Assembly (NCBI GenBank): GCA_963790505.1
Contig: CAWBOT010000004.1
Location: 496,001 to 560,000, forward strand
DNA length: 64,000 nucleotides
Source: Acidisarcina sp963790505
Lineage (GTDB): Bacteria; Acidobacteriota; Terriglobia; Terriglobales; Acidobacteriaceae
Direction of reading: 5' to 3'
Shown: positions 53,021 to 60,543 of the stretch, piece by piece
How the letters are laid out: every line of letters starts with the position of its first letter
Position numbering within the stretch: the first letter of the stretch is position 1
Program-made: the position numbers and the translations under genes
The notes under the pieces: model-generated
Database searches by the model: none
Seen by the model: only the letters and a program-made list of their open reading frames with translations
Told to the model about the DNA's origin: nothing

Positions 53021-53617
53021 ATGCGAGCTGACATTGTTCCTGGGGCGATTTTTCCCGACTATGAACTGACGGACCACACGGCGAAGCGGCGCAAGCTCTC
53101 GGAGCTGCAAGCGATGCATCCGATGGTGCTGGTGCTGAGCCGCGGAGGTTTTTGCCCCAAAGACCGCCGGCAGGCCGAGGGGCTGGTTGAGCTGCATCGC
53201 GAGCTTGAAGTCGCCTATTGCCGGCTGGTCACGATCAGCACCGACAACATCACGCTGACCAACGAATACCGTACTGGAGTCGGCGCGCACTGGCCTTTTC
53301 TCTCCGACGCAGGCCGGATGGTCCAGAAGGACCTCGACATCGCCGAGTACACGGACCCGAAGAACAATCCGATGATTCCGCACGTGATCGTGCTCGAGCC
53401 GGGCCTGGTCATCTACAAGGTCTATAACGGCTACTGGTACCTGGGGCGACCGACACTGGAAGAGCTTCGCCAGGACCTGCGTGCCGTCACCAAGAAATGC
53501 CGCCCGGATTGGGACATCACCGCTCCTGAGCTTCGCGCCGCGTGGCAAGAAGGCAAGAAAGAACTCTTCTACCCCTACGGCAAGACCTATGCGCAGACGA
53601 TTGGCGAGCAGGACTAA
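53021..53617 (+). CDS. peroxiredoxin-like protein (AhpC/TSA family)
   Basis: 198 aa from the ATG at 53021 (GAGGG about eight bases upstream). The thioredoxin-like fold has PGAIFPDYELTDHTAKRRKLSELQAMHPMVLVLSRGGFCPKDRRQAEGL, with a likely peroxidatic Cys at residue 45, then CRLVTISTDNITLTNEYRTGVGAHWPFLSDAGRMVQKDLDIAEYTDPKNNPMIPHVIVLEPGLVIYKVYNGYW. The T-x-x-C motif is altered to G-x-C (RGGFC), so activity is not certain. No resolving Cys is evident in the usual place, although KKCRPDW lies near the end. It is a single-gene unit divergent from the PD40 gene. Confidence 0.82.
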   Translation: MRADIVPGAIFPDYELTDHTAKRRKLSELQAMHPMVLVLSRGGFCPKDRRQAEGLVELHRELEVAYCRLVTISTDNITLTNEYRTGVGAHWPFLSDAGRMVQKDLDIAEYTDPKNNPMIPHVIVLEPGLVIYKVYNGYWYLGRPTLEELRQDLRAVTKKCRPDWDITAPELRAAWQEGKKELFYPYGKTYAQTIGEQD

Positions 53618-53676
53618 GAGGCGGTTCCCGCAGCAGCAGGCTCAATGACAAGCCTTCGTGGCGAAAACCACAGGGG

Positions 53677-53799
53677 TTACTGGAACAGCTTGAGCGCGTT
53701 CAGCAGGGTGTAGTAGACGCCCCAGGCGGCGGGTATCGAAACCAGGAACCACGCAGCCAGGACCAGGACCGGCGATGTCTTTTTCTCGGTGGTGACCAT
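53677..53799 (-). CDS. 40-aa membrane partner of an OFA-family transporter (MFS small subunit-like)
   Basis: 40 aa read directly: MVTTEKKTSPVLVLAAWFLV then SIPAAWGVYYTLLNALKLFQ. GGAGG lies about ten bases before the ATG at 53799. It has a basic N-terminus and one long hydrophobic helix ending in a WGVYYTLLNALKLF segment. It starts 30 bases after the MFS gene stop in the same direction, so it is co-transcribed. Small single-helix proteins of this pattern occur next to OFA-type MFS transporters in several genomes; that they are small subunits is from memory of annotated families and not proven here. Confidence 0.75.
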   Translation of the reverse strand: MVTTEKKTSPVLVLAAWFLVSIPAAWGVYYTLLNALKLFQ

Positions 53800-53829
53800 T
53801 GTTTGAAGTTCCTCCGGTTGGGGATCAGC

Positions 53830-55194
53830 TCAATGTGCTGTTCGAACTTGACTGTTTGTGCTGTCGAGCCAATATTTCTGCGCCACGGGACGTACCAGGA
53901 GATTGGCGATAAAGCCCACCACCATAAGGGCGGCCATGATGTGCAGGATCACCGGATAGGCCTGCTGTTTCGGCAGGTGGTTGGCGACGTAATGGTCGAG
54001 GACGCCGTTGACGATGAGCGGCCCCACGATGCCTGCGGTGGACCAGGCGGTCAGCAGGCGGCCATGGATGGCGCTGACATGATAGCTGCCGAAGAGGTCC
54101 TTGAGATAAGCGGGAATAGTCGCGAATCCTCCTCCGTACATGCTGATGAGGACGCCAGCAATCAGCACAAAGAGCGGGACGGAGTTGAGGTGGGTATTGC
54201 CGGTAAAAGGAAGCGCCAGATAGAGCAGAAGGCCGAGAGTAAAGAAGACCATGTAGGTGGTCTTGCGCCCGATGAAGTCCGACATGGAGGCCCAGACAAA
54301 ACGTCCGCCCATGTTAAAGAGGCTTAGCAGGCCCACAAAACCAGCCGCGGGGATCGCCGAGACATGGCCGCGAAAGAGGTCCTGGATCATCGGCGAGGCC
54401 TGCTCCAGGATGCCGATGCCGGCGGTGACGTTCATGCACAGGATGAGCCAGAGCAGCCAGAACTGCGGCGTACGGAAGGCGGAGTTGACCTCGACGCTAT
54501 GGGTAGAGATGAGCGCCGATCGTGTGGCGCGGGGGACCCATCCCTCTGGTTTCCAACCCTCCGGGGGCACGCGAATCGTAAAGACGCCAAACATCATGAA
54601 GACAAAGTAGAGAAGGCCCATCGTCACCCAGGTGGCGGCGATGGGATGCGCGGCGGCTTTGTAGAACAGCATCAACTTCGTCCCCAACGGCGAGCCGATC
54701 ATCGCACCGCCGCCGAAGCCCATGATGGCGAGGCCGGTAGCCAATCCAGGCCGGTCGGGAAACCACTTGATCAGTGTCGAGACGGGTGAGATGTAGCCCA
54801 GTCCCAGGCCGACGCCACCGATGACTCCATAGCCGAGGTAGATCAGCGCCAGAGTATGGGTCGCCGCACCGGCCGCCGCCACCAGGAATCCAGAGCCGAA
54901 GCAGGCAGCCGCGACAAACATCGCCTTGCGAGGGCCGGCTGTTTCAAGCCATCGCCCAAAGAGAGCGGCGGAGAGCCCGAGGACCGCGATGGCGATCGAA
55001 AAGATGTAGCCCACCTCTTTCAGGTTCCACGCCGCGCCGTCGGCGCCCTTCAATGCGAGCAGCGGATTCTTGAAGATACTGAATGAGTAGACCTGGCCGA
55101 TGGCCAGATGAATCGAGAGTGCAGCGGGGGGCACAAGCCACCGGCTGAAACCGGGAGGGGCCACAGAGACTTCACGATCAAGAAACGACGGCAT
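53830..55194 (-). CDS. OFA-family MFS transporter (oxalate/formate antiporter type)
   Basis: 454 aa with 12 predicted helices. GQVYSFSIFKNPL near residue 34 and the LGYISPVSTLIKWFPDRPGLATGLAIMGFGGGAMIGSPLGTKLM block in the middle of the first half are characteristic of the OFA subfamily. The central loop (TIRVPPEGWKPEGWVPRATRSA) and QASPMIQDLFRG region fit too. The substrate may be oxalate/formate or another small carboxylate; it is not decided by sequence. The 40-aa single-helix gene follows immediately. Confidence 0.9.
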   Translation of the reverse strand: MPSFLDREVSVAPPGFSRWLVPPAALSIHLAIGQVYSFSIFKNPLLALKGADGAAWNLKEVGYIFSIAIAVLGLSAALFGRWLETAGPRKAMFVAAACFGSGFLVAAAGAATHTLALIYLGYGVIGGVGLGLGYISPVSTLIKWFPDRPGLATGLAIMGFGGGAMIGSPLGTKLMLFYKAAAHPIAATWVTMGLLYFVFMMFGVFTIRVPPEGWKPEGWVPRATRSALISTHSVEVNSAFRTPQFWLLWLILCMNVTAGIGILEQASPMIQDLFRGHVSAIPAAGFVGLLSLFNMGGRFVWASMSDFIGRKTTYMVFFTLGLLLYLALPFTGNTHLNSVPLFVLIAGVLISMYGGGFATIPAYLKDLFGSYHVSAIHGRLLTAWSTAGIVGPLIVNGVLDHYVANHLPKQQAYPVILHIMAALMVVGFIANLLVRPVAQKYWLDSTNSQVRTAH

Positions 55195-55236
55195 GCAGAC
55201 ATCCCTTCAACGGCAGAGCGCAATGGATACATCCAT

Positions 55237-55280
55237 GAACCGGGGACAGCCCCAGAAGGAACCGGGGACAGCCGCAGAAG
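55237..55280. repeat. tandem pair of 22-base repeats
   Basis: GAACCGGGGACAGCC-CAGAAG occurs at 55237-55258 and again at 55259-55280, with one mismatch. It lies in the 306-base gap between the MFS gene and the STAS gene, in which no other feature is evident except an AGGAG site before the STAS start. A related GGGGACAG sequence occurs at about 48696-48703, suggesting a dispersed short repeat. Confidence 0.65.
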
Positions 55281-55500
55281 TTTCATAGCTCAGTCTGTTA
55301 CCAATGCGGCGACACCATTTTCTATCACATATGATGTTGCGGCGGCTGAGCCTCAAATCCCCTCCAACTCCCGAGTTGCATCCCCTCATAAATCGCTGTA
55401 CACCCTTGCACAAATTCGTTCCTGTATTTAGGCTCCATATGCGAGAAATCCCAGGTCAACCGCTAGGCCCAAGATTCGTTATCTTCCAGGAGCAATCCCT

Positions 55501-55848
55501 ATGCCTGAGCAATCCGAGAAAGTGCTGACCTTTGAAATCGAACGCGATGGGGACACCGCAGTTGTGAAATGTCATGGCCGGTTGGTAGCGGGCGCCACCG
55601 AAGAACTCTACCAGGATGTGAAACATCTACTATCTCAGGCAAAAGTGGTCGTAGTTGACTTAGCCGACCTTACCTACGTGGACAGCATGGGACTTGGCAC
55701 CCTGGTGCGACTGCATTCCTCTGCCCGGCAGCTGGGATGCCAGTTCAAGTTACTTCACCTTGGCAAGCAACTTCGCAACCTGCTGAAGCTGACAAACCTT
55801 CTTTCCGTCTTCAGCCAGGTGGAAGACCACGGCATTACGATCGCTTGA
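55501..55848 (+). CDS. STAS-domain anti-sigma factor antagonist
   Basis: 115 aa. TAVVKCHGRLVAGATEELYQDVKHLLSQAKVVVVDLADLTYVDSMGLGTLVRLHSSARQLGCQFKLLHLGKQLRNLLKLTNLLSVFSQVEDHGITIA follows the SpoIIAA/RsbV fold. The phosphorylatable Ser lies in YVDSMGLGTLV. In RsbV-type proteins this Ser is phosphorylated by an anti-sigma kinase and dephosphorylated by a PP2C phosphatase, one of which occurs 2 kb away at 57595-58860. No kinase gene is next to it. AGGAG lies about ten bases before the ATG. Confidence 0.9.
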   Translation: MPEQSEKVLTFEIERDGDTAVVKCHGRLVAGATEELYQDVKHLLSQAKVVVVDLADLTYVDSMGLGTLVRLHSSARQLGCQFKLLHLGKQLRNLLKLTNLLSVFSQVEDHGITIA

Positions 55849-55909
55849 TTGCCAGGCCGGCAATTTGCAATTCGGGACGCGGACATCTTCCGGCATCTCG
55901 GACAATCGC

Positions 55910-56974
55910 TCAGGCAACAAAAAATCGGCTGAGGCCCATGTCGCGCAGTCCGCGGCGATAGGCGATGGAGCTGCGGTCGGCCATGATGTGGGCTTCCATC
56001 CTCGGATCGAGGGGAAGGCACTCAGGTTTTTGCGCTTCAACGATCCTCTTGTCTTCTCTAAATATCTTGTCATTGAAATCGTAGACGGCTTGCACGGGCA
56101 GATCGGTGTCGAAGTTCCGGGCGATCGGCGCGAAGAGGCGAGTGACTTTCGCGGATACGGGCGAGGCGGCGTTCATGATCGTCATGCGGGCTTCCCCGGG
56201 AAAATGGATGACCAGGGTTGCGGTGAAGGGCAGATGCACGCGGAAATGACGGAGCCACTCAAATCCCGCTTTCCCGCGGTCCTCCATCCCGATGGGGTAG
56301 TTGCCGACCGAGCTCCAGTACTCGACCTCGAAGCCTTTCTCCGTGGGTTTGGGGGTGTAGGGAGGGACGACGGTGTTGTTGGGGTCTCCAAAGGTGTCGG
56401 CATGGACGAAGCCGAAGTGGGCGACGTCGAGGAAGCCTTCCATCTGGCGGCCGGCGAAGCCGAAAATATCGAGGCTGGGACAGGTGATCTGCTGGAAGCC
56501 GGGATCGTTCCAGTGCGGCATGGCTGGAATGTCGGGGTGGGTAACGTCTGGATCGGGTCGCAGACACGTCCAGATCAGGCCATAGGATTCGCACGTGGGA
56601 TAAGTACGGAGGTGCAGTTTCTGCGGTATGGCATCGTGAGGCTGGGCGGGGATGAGGTTGCAACGGCCGCCCTCGCCGAAGCGAAGTCCGTGGTAGGCGC
56701 AGGTGATTCCCTTGCCATCGTGTTTGCCCATGCTGAGAGGGGTGCCGCGGTGGGGGCAGAGATCGTTGGCGACGACGACCTGATCATCGAGGCGGTAGAC
56801 GACGAGCAGTTCGTCGAGAAGCTTTACTGCAACCGGCCCGTTCATCACCTCTCGCGACAGCGCTACCGGGTACCAGTGACGGGCGAGCTTCGTCCAATCG
56901 TGAGCGTCAAAGGTGCAGTTGAGCGGGAGGGCGATCGCGGCGGATGGAGGCTGAATGACCGGTATCGACGCCAT
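55910..56974 (-). CDS. Rieske-type aromatic ring-hydroxylating oxygenase alpha subunit
   Basis: 354 aa. The Rieske [2Fe-2S] ligands are C73-P-H75 in DLCPHRGTPLS and C92-x2-H95 in CAYHGLRF. The catalytic domain has the mononuclear iron region FLDVAHFGFVHADTFGDPNN with two His. The layout matches the VanA/phthalate-dioxygenase type of single-component oxygenases, with reductase elsewhere. No reductase gene lies within the window. It is convergent with the STAS gene. The substrate is not predictable from the sequence. Confidence 0.9.
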   Translation of the reverse strand: MASIPVIQPPSAAIALPLNCTFDAHDWTKLARHWYPVALSREVMNGPVAVKLLDELLVVYRLDDQVVVANDLCPHRGTPLSMGKHDGKGITCAYHGLRFGEGGRCNLIPAQPHDAIPQKLHLRTYPTCESYGLIWTCLRPDPDVTHPDIPAMPHWNDPGFQQITCPSLDIFGFAGRQMEGFLDVAHFGFVHADTFGDPNNTVVPPYTPKPTEKGFEVEYWSSVGNYPIGMEDRGKAGFEWLRHFRVHLPFTATLVIHFPGEARMTIMNAASPVSAKVTRLFAPIARNFDTDLPVQAVYDFNDKIFREDKRIVEAQKPECLPLDPRMEAHIMADRSSIAYRRGLRDMGLSRFFVA

Positions 56975-57061
56975 ATTTAGTTATAGCAAATGACCTTGAG
57001 TGCCAGAAGCGATTCCCGAGCCGAAGCGATAGAGGGGGTCGGGGCACTGGTGTGGTGAGTA

Positions 57062-57077
57062 CGTTTCACGTGAAAGA
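57062..57077. other. parS-like palindrome
   Basis: CGTTTCACGTGAAAGA matches the parS consensus TGTTNCACGTGAAACA at all but two outer positions, with a perfect 12-base core TTTCACGTGAAA (57064-57075). It lies in the 324-base spacer upstream of rpsT, about 18 kb from the candidate oriC, as expected for a ParB-binding site. parA and parB are not in the window. Confidence 0.6.
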
Positions 57078-57172
57078 TTCCTTCGCTGTCGCCCGCAAAG
57101 GCGGCCCGAGAGCATTCGTCAACGCCAAGTGCGCGGAGGTTCAATAAGGCGGTCGGTTCCCGCAGCCAAGCA

Positions 57173-57201
57173 TTGACCCAACCCCAAAAATCCAATAAAC
57201 T
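57173..57201 (+). promoter_or_regulatory. probable rpsT promoter
   Basis: TTGACC (57173-57178), a 17-base spacer and TAAACT (57196-57201) point to rpsT, giving a leader of about 90 bases. The rest of this 324-base gap contains the parS-like site, and I see no other gene. Confidence 0.6.
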
Positions 57202-57298
57202 TAAGGTTTGCGTGGCATGAAGGGAAGAAGTCTGCCTGCCCGCGCCTCTTTTACAAAGAGTCCCAGACCAAATTTCAGCTTTAGATAGGATTTTCAAG

Positions 57299-57574
57299 AT
57301 GGCGAACCATGTTTCTTCGCTCAAGCGCGCCCGTCAGACCGAGAAGAAGACTGCCGTAAACCGTGCCAACCGGAGCCGCGTTCGCGGCAGCCTGCGCAGC
57401 CTGCGCGAGGCGATCACCAAGGGCGATCACAAGGCCGCACAGGAGCAGCTGCGGTTGACGACCTCGGCGCTCGACAAGAGTGTTCAAAAGGGCATTCTGC
57501 ACGACAACACTGCCTCGCGCTACAAGAGCCGCCTCAATGCTCGCGTCAAGGCGCTGGCGACCAAGGCCGCCTAA
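57299..57574 (+). CDS. rpsT: 30S ribosomal protein S20
   Basis: 91 aa: MANHVSSLKRARQTEKKTAVNRANRSRVRGSLRSLREAITKGDHKAAQEQLRLTTSALDKSVQKGILHDNTASRYKSRLNARVKAL. The basic helical N-terminus and the KG-LH-NTASRYKSRL motif identify S20. It binds 16S rRNA early in 30S assembly. AGGA precedes the ATG by about ten bases. It is convergent with the PP2C gene, with a short hairpin over its stop codon. Confidence 0.97.
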   Translation: MANHVSSLKRARQTEKKTAVNRANRSRVRGSLRSLREAITKGDHKAAQEQLRLTTSALDKSVQKGILHDNTASRYKSRLNARVKALATKAA

Positions 57575-57584
57575 AAGCGGCTTT
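57566..57584 (+). terminator. possible rpsT terminator
   Basis: GCCGC and GCGGC arms with a 6-base loop that contains the rpsT stop, followed by only three T, so weak. Confidence 0.35.
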
Positions 57585-57594
57585 GCCCATGCCG

Positions 57595-58860
57595 TCACGC
57601 AGTCAGGCGGCATTTGGCGACGATGACCGTGTTGTCGTCGAACTGGTCTTCGAGGCTGAACTCTTTAACCTCTCTGACGACGGCTGCGACCAACTCTTTC
57701 GAGGGCAGGTCGCGATGACGGCTTAAAGCTTCGACGAGGCGGACTTCACCAAACTCTTCGCCAGATTCGTTGAAGGATTCGGTGATGCCGTCGGTGTAGA
57801 GCGCGAGCACGTCTCCGAGGCGCAGCTGGCAGCTTCCGATCGAACACTCCCAATCCTCAAATAAGCCCATGACCGTGCTGGTTGAGTCGAGCCGGTCGAG
57901 CGTGCCGTCGGCGTGGAGCACAAGCGCGCAGAGGTGGCCGCAGTTTACGTAGCGGAGCTTCCGAGAGCGGTCGTCGTATTCAGCGAAAAACAGGGTGGCG
58001 TAGGCGCCGGCGGTGGTGTTCTCGAAGAGCATCCGGTTTACGAGGCCGAGGAAGCGCTCCAGCTCGTCGCGGGCGATGGCGCACTGGCTGCGCAGGCTGG
58101 CCTGCAGATTGGCCATGACCAAGGCGGCGGCGATTCCCTTGCCGGCGATGTCCCCGATGACGAGCGCAAGGCGTTCGCGGCCGAGATCGAGGAAGTCGTA
58201 ATAGTCTCCTCCTATCTGCCGCGCCTGAATGCAGATGCCGGCGTAGTCCAGGGTCCTGAGCCTGGGCAGCGTTTGCGGAAAGAGCCGGGCCTGCACCTGC
58301 TTGGCGATCTCCAGCTCCTGGGCGGCACGGCGGTCGGCCTCGAGCTTTTGGGCTATCGCTCGGCGCTGCGCCTCGATTTCGCGGCTGAAGCCGTCGGAGG
58401 CGAGCAGCTCAAAGCAGTTGCCGTCGACATCGAAGAAACTGGCGGAGGTTCCCCCGAAGAGGGTCTTTTGCGGGAGATGACCGAAGCGGATCCCCCGGCT
58501 GCGCCATAGCTCGAAGGTGGCGTTGATGTCCTCGGCGATGAAGGCAATCTGCGTGTTCCTGCCGATGAGTTTGTAGTTCTCGGAGCCGCGCTTGGGGGCA
58601 ATGAGGGCGAGAATGGCGCTGCCGTCGGGCGGCGCGACGGCGACCCATCGACCGCCAAACTCGAATTGAATGTCGGCAACGACGCTGAATCCGAGCAGGG
58701 CTACATAGAACTCGAGCGAGCGATCATGGTCGCGGACGAAGACGTTCGACTTGAAGATGCGCAGGTAGGGGCCGCACTCGCCGAGCGGCATCACGGCGGG
58801 GTCGACGAGCCGCTGCACCGAAGAGCTGTTCGCCGATAAAATTGCCGGTTCCGATTCCAA
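57595..58860 (-). CDS. VOC-domain/PP2C (SpoIIE-type) serine phosphatase fusion
   Basis: 421 aa. Residues about 30-150 are a VOC (glyoxalase/bleomycin-resistance) fold: IFKSNVFVRDHDRSLEFYVALLGFSVVADIQFEFGGRWVAVAPPDGSAILALIAP...TQIAFIAEDINATFELWRSRGIRF...SASFFDVDGNCFELL. A coiled-coil linker (EIEAQRRAIAQKLEADRRAAQELEIAKQVQARLFPQ) leads to the SpoIIE/RsbU-type PP2C domain. That domain has QIGGDYYDFLDLG, LVIGDIAGKGIAAALVMA, VLALYTDGITESFN and FDDNTVIVAK, with the metal-binding Asp residues. It probably dephosphorylates an RsbV-type STAS protein; the STAS gene at 55501-55848 is a candidate. A VOC domain as sensor is unusual and might bind a metabolite. Confidence 0.9.
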   Translation of the reverse strand: MESEPAILSANSSSVQRLVDPAVMPLGECGPYLRIFKSNVFVRDHDRSLEFYVALLGFSVVADIQFEFGGRWVAVAPPDGSAILALIAPKRGSENYKLIGRNTQIAFIAEDINATFELWRSRGIRFGHLPQKTLFGGTSASFFDVDGNCFELLASDGFSREIEAQRRAIAQKLEADRRAAQELEIAKQVQARLFPQTLPRLRTLDYAGICIQARQIGGDYYDFLDLGRERLALVIGDIAGKGIAAALVMANLQASLRSQCAIARDELERFLGLVNRMLFENTTAGAYATLFFAEYDDRSRKLRYVNCGHLCALVLHADGTLDRLDSTSTVMGLFEDWECSIGSCQLRLGDVLALYTDGITESFNESGEEFGEVRLVEALSRHRDLPSKELVAAVVREVKEFSLEDQFDDNTVIVAKCRLTA

Positions 58861-58952
58861 TGTGAGTTCCTTTGCGGACGGCGCGAAGAAAATCGAAAAC
58901 CATCAACGTTAGGAATTCTACCCAAGGCTTTCAGATGCTTGCCCAATTGGCG

Positions 58953-60428
58953 CTATTGGACGGGCGGGGCGCCTGGCGGCGGGGCGGGTTTCAGATAGGC
59001 CTGGTACTGGGTGTCGATGATACCCAGGTTTCGGGCCAAGGACAGCTTGGCCTGGTTGTACTGGTAGACGGTGTTCACGTACTGGGTCTGGGCGTCAGCA
59101 AGGGTGGACTGTGCCTCGACGAGAGGTAGATTGTCGTCGATTCCGGCGCGGAAGCGCTGGGTGGACTGGTCGAGCTCGGTCGTGGCGAGGTCGAGGTTGC
59201 TGCGGGCGACTTTGACCAGCTCGGCCTGGGTGGCGACGTCGAAGAGGCTGTCGCGGAGCTGCTGATCGATCTTGCTCCTGAGGTCGGCCATCTGGGAGTT
59301 GAGGCTGGCTAGATGGGCGTCGGCGGTCTGGCGGTCGCCGCGAAATTTGGCCTCGTGGAAGAGGGGAATTTCGAGCTCGCCCTGGGCATTGAAGACTCCG
59401 TGATAGACGCTGCCGGAGAGGCCCTGCACACCATAAAAGCCGCTGAAGTTCAGGCTTGGCAGCCGCTCATGTTTCGCTGCTCCGAGGGACAGCTGGGATT
59501 GGCGTATCTGCCGGAGCATGGACTGATAGTCCTGGCGGCTGGCGTAGGCTTCCTGCTTTGCCTGGTCGATAGACTTGGCCTCGAGCTCGGCGTAGGGCGA
59601 GGTGTCAGTGAGCGTGATCTTCTGGCCAGCGGGCATGCCGATCTCCCGCTCGAGGTTGATCTTGGCCTTGGCGAAGTCGTTTTCCTGGGAGATGACGGTT
59701 TGCTGCTGGGTCTGATATTGCACCCGAGCGCGCAGTTCGTCGAGGCGGGCGACGGTCCCGGCTTCGTGCTCCGCGACAACCTGGTCGAGAGTCACCTGGT
59801 CGGTCTTGAGCAGCGCACGGGCGTAGTCGAGGCGGGCGCTGGCAGCGAGAGCCTGCAGGTATGAGGTTGCGACGGTGAGAACTACGAGCCCGCGCGAGGA
59901 CTGCATGTTGTAGAAGGCGGCGGACTCTCCAGCCTTTGCGGCGCGATACTGGTCGAGGAGAGAGATATTTACGAGGTTCAGATTGAGGTTGGCCTGGCCC
60001 TGGGTGACGGTGACCACGGGGAAAAAGTCGAAGGAGGTTACTCCGGGAGGGATTGGGAACTCGGTGAGAAGCTGCCCTCGGAAGCCCTCGGCCTCGAGGT
60101 TATATTGGTGAACGCCGTTCTGGCCCTCGATGGTGATGTTGGGTAGCAGCGGATTGAGCGATTGCAAGCGATTGCCGCTGGCGGTCTTCTGCTGGTCGCG
60201 GGCGAGGGTGAGGGCAAGATTGTGTTCCAGGCCGAGGCGGATAGCGTCATCGAGGGTGAGGGGCAGGGTCTCGTCGACGAGCGGCACGGCCGTTACGCTG
60301 CCGTAGTAGGTGTTTGTGGCGGAGCTCTGGTTTACTACGGTCTGCGCGCCGAGAGGCGCCGTCGCGGCCATAGCAAGAGCGAGAAAATTCCCCAGAATTC
60401 CAGATTTTGCGATCTTCATCCGTTTCAA
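58953..60428 (-). CDS. TolC-family outer membrane efflux protein
   Basis: 491 aa with a signal peptide (MKRMKIAKSGILGNFLALAMAATAPLGAQ). The TolC repeats begin LPLTLDDAIRLGLEHNLALTLARDQQKTA and continue as long coiled-coil helices (YARALLKTDQVTLDQVVAEHEAGTVARLDELRARVQYQTQQQTVISQENDFAKAKINLEREIGMP and RSNLDLATTELDQSTQRFRAGIDDNLPLVEAQSTLADAQTQYVNTVYQYNQAKLSLARNLG). It ends with a proline-rich tail. It forms the trimeric outer-membrane tunnel of tripartite efflux or type-I secretion. No membrane fusion protein is seen next to it in the window. Confidence 0.92.
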   Translation of the reverse strand: MKRMKIAKSGILGNFLALAMAATAPLGAQTVVNQSSATNTYYGSVTAVPLVDETLPLTLDDAIRLGLEHNLALTLARDQQKTASGNRLQSLNPLLPNITIEGQNGVHQYNLEAEGFRGQLLTEFPIPPGVTSFDFFPVVTVTQGQANLNLNLVNISLLDQYRAAKAGESAAFYNMQSSRGLVVLTVATSYLQALAASARLDYARALLKTDQVTLDQVVAEHEAGTVARLDELRARVQYQTQQQTVISQENDFAKAKINLEREIGMPAGQKITLTDTSPYAELEAKSIDQAKQEAYASRQDYQSMLRQIRQSQLSLGAAKHERLPSLNFSGFYGVQGLSGSVYHGVFNAQGELEIPLFHEAKFRGDRQTADAHLASLNSQMADLRSKIDQQLRDSLFDVATQAELVKVARSNLDLATTELDQSTQRFRAGIDDNLPLVEAQSTLADAQTQYVNTVYQYNQAKLSLARNLGIIDTQYQAYLKPAPPPGAPPVQ

Positions 60429-60543
60429 CTTACTTTGGTCCTGTTCTTTAGATCGGAACGCGCGCCCGAGGTTGCCAAAAGATTAGATGTTGGGGCGGAT
60501 TCTACGGCGCTTGTTTGTTGCCTGGGCGTGGGATTTCTACGGC

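Noticed and set aside
53380..53395. Second parS-like site at a CACGTG
   Set aside because: Only the central six bases match, and it lies inside the peroxiredoxin coding sequence.
55865..56980. 371-aa plus-strand frame
   Set aside because: Antisense to the Rieske oxygenase; no domain seen.
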